In this document: positions 56,970 to 64,000 of the stretch, one piece after another
Numbering within the stretch: position 1 is the stretch's first letter
Layout of the letters: each line of letters begins with the position of its first letter
Assembly (NCBI GenBank): GCA_002007465.1
Contig: LNAC01001238.1
Coordinates: 168,170 to 232,169 of the forward strand
DNA: 64,000 nt
DNA from: Ailurus styani
Lineage: Eukaryota; Chordata; Mammalia; Carnivora; Ailuridae
Direction of reading: 5' to 3'
Position numbers and translations under genes: made by a program
Notes under the pieces: generated by a model
Seen by the model: the letters and a program-made list of their open reading frames with translations, nothing else
Database searches by the model: none
Told to the model about the DNA's origin: nothing

Positions 56970-57177
56970 GGGGCGCCTGGGTGGCTCAGTTGATTAAGTG
57001 TCTGCCTTCAGCTGAGGTGATGATCTCAGGGTCCTGGGATAGAGTCCGGCCTTGGGGCAGGAGTTGGGGGATGGGGTCCCTCTCCTTTTCCCTCTAACTC
57101 TTCCCCCTGCTGGTGCTCTTGCTCTCACGTTCTCTCAAATGAATAAATTAAAAAATCTTTAAAAAAATAAAAGAAAA
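56970..57177 (+). mobile_element. CAN SINE with TSD
   Basis: GGGGCGCCTGGGTGGCTCAG head and a body with an unusual G-rich insert (about 57053-57080, GGGGCAGGAGTTGGGGGATG). Flanks TAAATTGCTCCTCCAGTT (56952-56969) and TAAATTGCTCCTATAGTT (57178-57195) differ at two bases. Confidence 0.95.
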
Positions 57178-57195
57178 TAAATTGCTCCTATAGTT

Positions 57196-58059
57196 ACTAC
57201 ACTGCACAACTGCAATGCTAAGAATCTGCCTGTTTCAGGCCACCTAGGACTATGCAGGAATGAGATATGTGTAACCAGCTCTGCCAGTAAGGGGTATTGA
57301 TAATGCAGAGGTCGTTGTTTTTCCTTTCTCATAATAATAACTGATTCAGGTTGAACAATCCCCACACCATCTTCTGTACTGTAAGATCACTGGGGAAAAC
57401 GTCATTTTATTCAAGCAAATCAGAAACCTAAGTTTCATATGCTTCCTCAAGAAGATGCTTCCTAATGCAGACTAAGATTTTTGTTCTCAGACTTATTTTT
57501 TTTAATTTCTAATATTTTGGTAAAAACTTGCTGCTGCATACAATCGCTTGAAAAAAATCACACTTAAACCAGGAATTTAGAAAATTAGCACTATGCCAAT
57601 GTAACTGACTTTCAAGGCAAACAAATTGTTTCTAAGTTTTCACTGGCACCTAAATTTTCCTGTCATGTATACTAATTTCAGCATCTTCCCTGGAGAAGAA
57701 TGTGAGAATGCTTTACTAACAAACACTATCCAAAAAATACCTGTATTCTCAAAGCATATGAGTTTAATTCTAGCAAATAAACTAAAGCTTTTCTCCACGA
57801 AAATGTGATTGTTAATTAGTCTTTTATCTTGCCTAAGGCCAAATTTCACCCATCTCTGTAATGTTTAAAATATTATGGTAACAAGTATTTCATTCTTTAG
57901 AACAAGTGTTCTAGAATCTTCCTGGATTTAAGAATTCTTTTCCAATATAAAATTATTTACAAATCCCAATTTGTTTGTATTTTTTTTACTCACAGATAGA
58001 AAAATCTACATGCAGATTGAGAACCAATTTTGCTCACCATAGGTAGACCCAGTTTCCTG
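57196..58059. other. Unassigned non-coding DNA
   Basis: Nothing recognised. Confidence 0.4.
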
Positions 58060-58215
58060 CCTGTAGTTGAGTAACTACCACATGCGTGGTACTATGCTAG
58101 GCACTGAGGATAGCAAAGGAAAAAAAACAAAATCACTGCCTTCTGGAGCTTGCATTCTAGTAAGGAAAGAAAGACAAAAGATATCACTGATAAGAGCTTT
58201 GGAGAAATAAAATGG
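58060..58215 (+). repeat. L2-like relic
   Basis: 'ggtactatgctaggcactga', 'tcactgccttctggagcttg' and 'cattctagtaaggaaagaaa' match the L2 3' region order. Confidence 0.8.
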
Positions 58216-59335
58216 TGAAGATGGATAGGGGATGCTGACAAGAAAACTCTTTCCAGTAAATCAAATTAATCATCAGGATTTCTGTGCTTCTGGAAGCATT
58301 TCTTTAGAAACTAGATTCCCTTCTAAACTGTGATTTTGTTTTGACTACTACTCAAAGTGCCAAACAGATCTGTTTTGGTCAATTTCCTTCCATAAAAATT
58401 GTGCAGAACAAATCAAATACTATCATGTCTCTAATGCTTGAGACAGTATTTTCCTTTGAAAATATTACAACCTGTGACATAGGACTATACGTTTTCACAT
58501 TACTTAGTATGCTAAGAATATGCAGAATATAATTACATGAAATGTCTTTGGGAACACCAATGAAGTATGTCCTACTTTGAATAACTGATGTTCCCTAAGA
58601 ACATCAGACTCTTCAAAAATATTTTACATGTAACCTAAAGTTTATAACATAACCTAATTAAAAATTACTATTTGATGCCACCAACTTAATTCTAGTATGT
58701 AACAACATATGTCTAAATTCAAGAATCAAGAATAAGAAACATCTGGAATTTTATCAAAGTACAGATGTCAATAATAACACATTACCAAACAAACAAAGCC
58801 TTGATATAATTTTTTTGTCAGTTTTTATCAAGGTCAAAACATAATTCTAACCTAAGGTAATATATGATTGGAACCTTCCCCATAGAGTCCACACTGCTTT
58901 CCATATATTAAAGTGTATCATTTAATTCAATTTTAGTCAATAAAGACCTTCATTTGTTTAAAAAAAAAAGCTACTATTTCTTTCAAATTCTTTTAAAACC
59001 ACAGATCAAAGTATTTCACTTTGCTTTTATATGGAATCCCCATTTCTCCCACTGTAATCTCTCATTTATTCAATATTAAGTTTGAAAATATGCTAATCAT
59101 AATGATAGTATTTAGCATTTAAATGTTATCTTGGCCTCTTCTATTTTGAATCAGAACTATTATTTTTAAATACTTTTAGGGCCATTAGAAATGAACTGTG
59201 AAATGACATATTTTAAGTGGTATCTGAAAAGAACCTCAAGTGAAATCATCATTCTAAAAATTATGTCTAAAAGCAGAAAGTCTAGAATATGACTTTTCTC
59301 TTTATTAAACCCAATTTTTGGTTAAATTCTTTTTA
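58216..59335. other. Unassigned AT-rich DNA
   Basis: Nothing recognised. Confidence 0.4.
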
Positions 59336-59353
59336 ATTTGCCAATTTTTTTTT

Positions 59354-59531
59354 CTTCTTTTAGAGACAGAGAGGAAGGGAGAGAGATGGGGTGGGGGGAG
59401 GGAGAGAGAGAATCTTAAGCAGGTTTCACACTTAGCAAGGAGCTGGATGCCAGGCTCAATCTCCCTGAGATCATGACCCAATCTGAAATCAAGAATGGGA
59501 AGCTTAAATGACTGAGCCACCCAGACACCCT
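59354..59531 (-). mobile_element. CAN SINE, diverged older copy, with TSD
   Basis: Minus-strand copy with GATCATGACCCAATCTGAAA and head TGACTGAGCCACCCAGACAC. The flanks read ATTTGCCAATTTTT (about 59337) and ACTTTGCCAATTCTT (59532-59546). Confidence 0.92.
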
Positions 59532-59546
59532 ACTTTGCCAATTCTT

Positions 59547-59929
59547 GAAGAAGCAGAATCTTAAAATACAATGAGAAATATAAACAGCAGACAGAAATCA
59601 CTATCATCTAAAGCAACTTCAGATGAAATTCTCATCACATACAATGTGAAAGGCAACATAAATACTCAGGCTTTTACTACAAAAGCTTGTTTACAAGCAT
59701 CATTATAACTACTGAATAGCTTGCTATTTTGTTCATACACTATGTGTCTGGGTTGCAAATATATGAATGAAAACTAATATATTACTTCTGAATATGCTGA
59801 AAGCATAATGACCTTTAGCGCAAGAATTGGGCTGGTCATGAATGAATTATTGTGCAAACCAAGATCTAATTGATTGGGTTTATTACAATGATTATAATAA
59901 TAATTACCATAAAAAGAGCAGTTTCTATT
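59547..59929. other. Unassigned AT-rich DNA
   Basis: Nothing recognised. Confidence 0.4.
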
Positions 59930-60195
59930 CACTGAGTGCTAACTCTGAATTGAGTACTTTCCGATGCACTTTGTGTGCATCACCTCATGGTCTAAAGCTC
60001 AAATAATAATATGACATTTGGCAGTAATACAATTAATTCTCACAGACAATTTTATTAAGTAGGTACTAGTATCTCCATTTTCCAGATAAGGAAATGGAGG
60101 GATAGAAATATTTAGTAACTTGTAGAAGTCAAGAACTTTGGATGTAATAAATGGCAAAACTGGGGATCCAATCCAAGTTTATTTGTAACTAAAAG
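59930..60195 (+). repeat. MIR relic
   Basis: 'gtaggtactagtatctccat', 'tttccagataaggaaatgga', 'atttagtaacttgtagaagt' and 'aactggggatccaatccaag' are the MIR 3' to 5' blocks in one continuous order. Confidence 0.85.
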
Positions 60196-61188
60196 TTTGG
60201 ATTCTCACCCACTATAGATACTGCTTCCTACTGATTCTTTTCTTCTATTCTTTTGAGTGACTTTTATCTGAAATTTCTGTTATCTTAGAACTTGACTTCC
60301 ACCTTGTATCTGAGTCATAAATTATAGGTTACTTTCTGTACTTGCCAATTTGATTTTGTTGTTTGATCCTGTACTATATTCCAGCTTTGATGTGCCACAG
60401 CCTAACAGTTTAATAAGATGGTTGGGCATCCCTCCATGATAGTTAAGGCATGAAACTGAGGTTCAAAACAGTATAATCATTTGACTTTTCAAAGGGATGT
60501 ACTGTATCAGCTTCAGCTCATACTGGGTTTTGGACATTTTTATATATTTTAAGTGGTTGGATAGAAATTTAATCATCATTTTCATATTCATTTTTAAAAT
60601 GAAAAATAATATGAGCCATGAAATGACCTTCATCTTTCATTTCTACTTACCCAAATAGATTCTGAAATCTGAAGATTAATGTTTTAAATAGGGCTATATA
60701 AATCAATTAATATATATTGAGATTCATGTTCTCCTTCAAGCTTACATAGTCAAAAGCCATCTTCCATTTAGGAATTTCCTTTCCATTTAGAATTGTATTG
60801 CATTTCTACTTGGAAAATAAAATTCAGTGATTTTTCCAAGACAGGGTTCTTGCCAAGATAAAAAAGTTGGATTCATTCCCCCAGTATGTAATCACACTTC
60901 TTCCCCAGTAGATGAGTACACTGGTCAGGAATCTTGGTTAGAAGTGACGGAAATCCAAATTACATTGGCTTTAGCAGAAAAAGGAGACTTGGCTTCTATT
61001 ATTAAGTGGTTCTAATTTTGTTCTAGGCATTGCTGGATTCAGAGGCTCAAGTAATAACATCCTACCTCAGTTTCTCTTTTCCCCCTTCTTAGCTCTGTTT
61101 ATTTTCCCTTAGCTTAATCCTAGATTCTACATGACAGGTGCATGTAGAAACTTGTTTTTTATAGTAATAACAAGTGATACTATTTTTT
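60196..61188. other. Unassigned non-coding DNA
   Basis: About 1 kb with nothing recognised. Confidence 0.4.
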
Positions 61189-61203
61189 AAAATGTTCTTT
61201 TCC

Positions 61204-61410
61204 GGGATGCCTGGGTGGCTCAGTTGGCTGAAGTCGCTGCTTTTGGCTTAGGTCATGATCCCAGGGTCCTGGGATTGCGTCCAGCACTGGGCTCCTTGCC
61301 CAGCAGGAAGCCTGCTTCTCCCTCTGCCTGCTTTGCCTGCTGTGCCTGCAGCTCTCATGCTTCTCCTCTCTGACAAATAAATAAAATCTTAAAATAAAAT
61401 AAAATAAAAT
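61204..61410 (+). mobile_element. CAN SINE with perfect TSD
   Basis: Head GGGATGCCTGGGTGGCTCAG and a tail of AAAAT units (about 61391-61414). The repeat AAAATGTTCTTTTCC occurs at 61189-61203 and 61411-61425. Confidence 0.96.
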
Positions 61411-61556
61411 AAAATGTTCTTTTCCCCACAAGTTTTCTCAAATTCTCCAGATTGGGGCGTATGTACATGATTTGGGTTACCTGACCATGCCTAAACTAAT
61501 CATGTGGTAAAGAGAGGGAATACATCTGTAACCCAAACCTTGATCACATGGCTACC

Positions 61557-62136
61557 TGCTCTGGACTAAATAGTACCCCTTCTAGGGGCGCCTGGGTGGC
61601 CCAGTTGGTTAAGGCATCTGCCTTCTGCTCAGGTCATGATCTCAGGGTCCTAAGATGGAGCCCCATGCCAGGCTCCCTGCTCAGTGGGGAGTCTGCTTCT
61701 CCCTCTTCCTTCAACCTGCCCCATTCTTGCTCTTTCTCTCTTTCTCTCTCTCTCTCAAATAAATAAAATGTTTAAAAAAATAGACTGTCCCCTCCAAATT
61801 CATATATTGAAATCCTAACCAAAGTGATTCTATTTGGAGACAGGGTCTTTAGAAAGTGATTAAGATTAAATGAAGTCATAAGGGTATGGCACCGATCTGA
61901 AAGGATTTGTGCACTTATAAGAAGGCAGACAGCCTTCCATCTCCTCTCTCTCTCTCTCAGTCATGTGAGGAGATAGTAAGAAGGCAGCCGTCTACAAGCC
62001 AGGAAAAGGGGCCTCACCAGGAATAAAATCTTCCAGCAACTTAATTTTGCCTCCAGAACTGTGAGAAATAAACTTCTGTTATTGAAGTCACGAAGCCTGT
62101 AGAATTTTGTTACTACAGCCCAAGGAGATTAATGTA
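61557..62136 (+). mobile_element. MLT1-type LTR (ERVL-MaLR), interrupted by a SINE
   Basis: Sense LTR from TGCTCTGGACTAAATAGTAC, resuming after the SINE with 'cctccaaattcatatattga', 'agaaagtgattaagattaaa', 'acttataagaaggcagacag', 'ccagcctccagaactgtgag'-type sequence at about 62050 and the end 'acagcccaaggagattaatg'. AATAAA at 62065-62070 is the LTR's own poly(A) signal. No internal retroviral sequence is attached. Confidence 0.88.
61585..61780 (+). mobile_element. CAN SINE inside the MLT1 LTR
   Basis: GGGGCGCCTGGGTGGCCCAG through a (CT)n body to AATAAATAAAATGTTTAAAA. Flanks AAATAGTACCCCTTC and AAATAGACTGTCCCCTCC are imperfect copies. Younger than the LTR. Confidence 0.94.
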
Positions 62137-62472
62137 CTACTCATACAAAGCAAAGGACTGGATCAGACCCTCCCAAAGTTTAAGGACTGAAAGGCAAAAA
62201 AGAGTTGACCTTGCAGAAAACAACTTCCAAAAACTACTTCTGAAAAGGTAAGGTAGATACTTGGTAAACACAGTTATCAACAGTTTTGGCTGAGCCAGAG
62301 GCAGGAGACTCCATAAGTAGGCCTCTGTATTTCCCTACAAGGGAAATACATGCAAAGTGTGTTTTGTGTGCAAAGTTTGTGTTGTAGGCATCAGCACATA
62401 TTCTTGGGGAGATGATTCAGAGTTCATCAGATCCTAAACTGGTTCATCAGTCCCTAAAAAATGTCTGGAATT
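62137..62472. other. Unassigned DNA
   Basis: Nothing recognised. Confidence 0.4.
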
Positions 62473-62626
62473 GGGGCACCTGGGTGGTTCAGGTGGTTAA
62501 GCATCTGACTCAATTTTGGCTCAGGTCATGACCTCAGGGTCCTAAGATTGAGCCCTATATCAGGGTCCACGTTCAGTGCAGAATCTGCTTAGGATTCTTT
62601 TTCCCTCTCTTTCTCTGCCCCTCCCC

Positions 62627-62678
<52 letters not shown>

Positions 62679-62710
62679 TAAATAAATAAATAAAATCTAA
62701 AAAAAAAAAG
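62473..62710 (+). mobile_element. CAN SINE with expanded (CT)n
   Basis: GGGGCACCTGGGTGGTTCAG head; a pure CT run of about 22 units at 62631-62674, then AATAAATAAATAAATAAAATCT and A tail. GTCTGGAATT (62463) and GTTTGGATCC (62710) may be diverged flanking repeats. Confidence 0.94.
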
Positions 62711-64000
62711 TTTGGATCCATGCTCAGTAGGGCGCATACAAGCTCCAACTGGAGGTAGGGCTGAGGAGAAGGAGAATGGATGGATTCCAGGAATGTTTAA
62801 GGAAATTGTTTCACTTGATTTCACGTGGCCCCCCAGGAGACAAAAGGATTTGCTCAAGGGGGTACAGCATCAAGTGCCAAGTGACACTATGAGTGACATC
62901 CCCTTTACTCTCTGTATCCCAGGGAAGAACTGAGTATCTAGTTCCTGTATTTTTAATATGTTACTTTATTATTAAAAAGTACTTAGCCACTTTAAAAATG
63001 TGGCATAGAGCTAGGAACTTTGAAAATTTAGTTCAAAAAAGTCTCTCCAGGAGTCTGCATGCAAAACAGACATTCCTTCATCCACAAAGAAAAAGAAAAC
63101 AAAAAAAATCCAGAACTACATGCTCATAAATGAATAGGGTTGTCAAAACAGTTGCTTTGTAATTCAAGTGCTGATTGGAAGAGTTTGTAGGGGTGAGGTT
63201 GAAATGTTGCCTTTCACCTAGTTATTTGTGTTAGTCTGAATAATCTTAATCATTATCTGTTCATATTAGCATGAAAGGAAGAAAAAAGAGAAGGAGAAGA
63301 AAATTACTTTAACAATCATGGGGTCACATTGTTATTTTATGACCATATGTCTCATAAAATTAGCAAAGATTATTGAAGCTATAGAATTTGCAATCTGCAT
63401 AAAATAAAGTATTTCAGTATATAATTTCCAAACATTAAAATATATTAAATATACCACTGTGTGCATAAATCAGATTCATCCAAGATACAATGGACACCAT
63501 GTCACCTAAATGAAAGGTGATTAAAAACAACAACCTATGAGTTCTTCGAAGCAGAGAATAAAAATGTTTTTATTCTGACACCATATTTGACATCAAATAT
63601 CTCATTTCCATTAAAAAAAGGTGAAATTTTTTCAGTCTATTTCTTAAATGATGCTAATATTTCTAGAATATCACAATCTCATATTTAAGCTGATAAAAGT
63701 ATATAGAAATTAATCAATTTGTAGCCTAAATATTACAGTTTATGAGGACAATGAAACCATTTGCTTAGGATACATGGGGAAAAGAGTACCAAAGGAAATG
63801 AGGAGCCCAAGAGGCAAAAGATTTCTAAATTTACATTAAATTAAATTTACCATAGTCTCAAATGCCCATGACATCGATAAAAAGACCCCCTTAAAAGTTT
63901 TTGGTTTGTTTGTTTTTGTTTTTTTTTATGAAACACTTGCCACCAATAGCAAACATTATGGATAGAATTAAAAGATAAAATAGCAGGAAGTTCTAGAAAC
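62711..64000. other. Unassigned non-coding DNA to the window edge
   Basis: About 1.3 kb; nothing recognised beyond a poly-T/TTTG run at 63900-63930. Confidence 0.45.

Noticed and set aside
62573..62857. A minus-strand frame with an Arg-Glu repeat
   Set aside because: It is the (CT)n body of a SINE read on the other strand.

Overview
This window is AT-rich nuclear DNA from a carnivoran mammal. It holds at least 22 independent tRNA-Lys-derived CAN SINEs, whose sense copies open GGGGCGCCTGGGTGGCTCAG and end in AATAAA repeats plus AATCTTAAA(A)n. CAN SINEs are restricted to Carnivora. The abundant young subtype (ATCACAAGTAGGCAGAGAGG, GAAAGCAGAGGCTTTAACCCA on the minus-strand copies) looks most like those of mustelids (ferret, mink, otter); that finer placement is recalled, not tested.

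I see no intact protein-coding gene. The only gene-derived coding sequence is a processed retrocopy of EIF3D at 45241-47143 (minus), with perfect 15-bp target-site duplications, a poly(A) tail, three frameshifts and two in-frame stops. The rest is interspersed repeats, microsatellites and unassigned non-coding DNA, so the window is intergenic or deep intronic.

Layout. 1-5880: a cluster of three plus-strand L1 segments with a SINE inside. 5881-7560: unique DNA with three minus-strand SINEs, one splitting an L1 3' end. 7563-15300: mostly unique, with MIR, MER58-like and MER5A-like relics. 15300-25653: L1ME-like 3' end, MIR, antisense MLT1 LTR and a SINE, all appearing twice because of an apparent assembly error. 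25812-26009: old SINE. 27410-29745: degraded minus-strand L1 ORF2, containing a second small unmerged overlap. 31150-34155: L1 tails, a G-rich tract, MIR, a young SINE. 34203-36702: a nearly end-to-end Tigger1 (pogo-type) DNA transposon carrying an old SINE. 37000-45225: L1, MIR and SINE relics. 45241-47143: EIF3D retrocopy. 47560-54475: MIRs, microsatellites, SINEs (one nested in another) and a G-rich purine tract with a sequencing gap. 54478-64000: L1 3' end, L2, MIR, an MLT1 LTR interrupted by a SINE, more SINEs.

The strongest observation concerns the assembly. Positions 19643-24518 form a redundant contig: its first 4007 bases repeat 15635-19641 and its last 869 bases repeat 24785-25653, while the sequence ending at 19641 and the sequence starting at 24785 are exactly adjacent in that contig. 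This is the pattern of an alternate-haplotype contig placed into the scaffold, not of a biological tandem duplication. Two further single-N joins (29256, 41233) show related faults. I found no previously undescribed biological system here.
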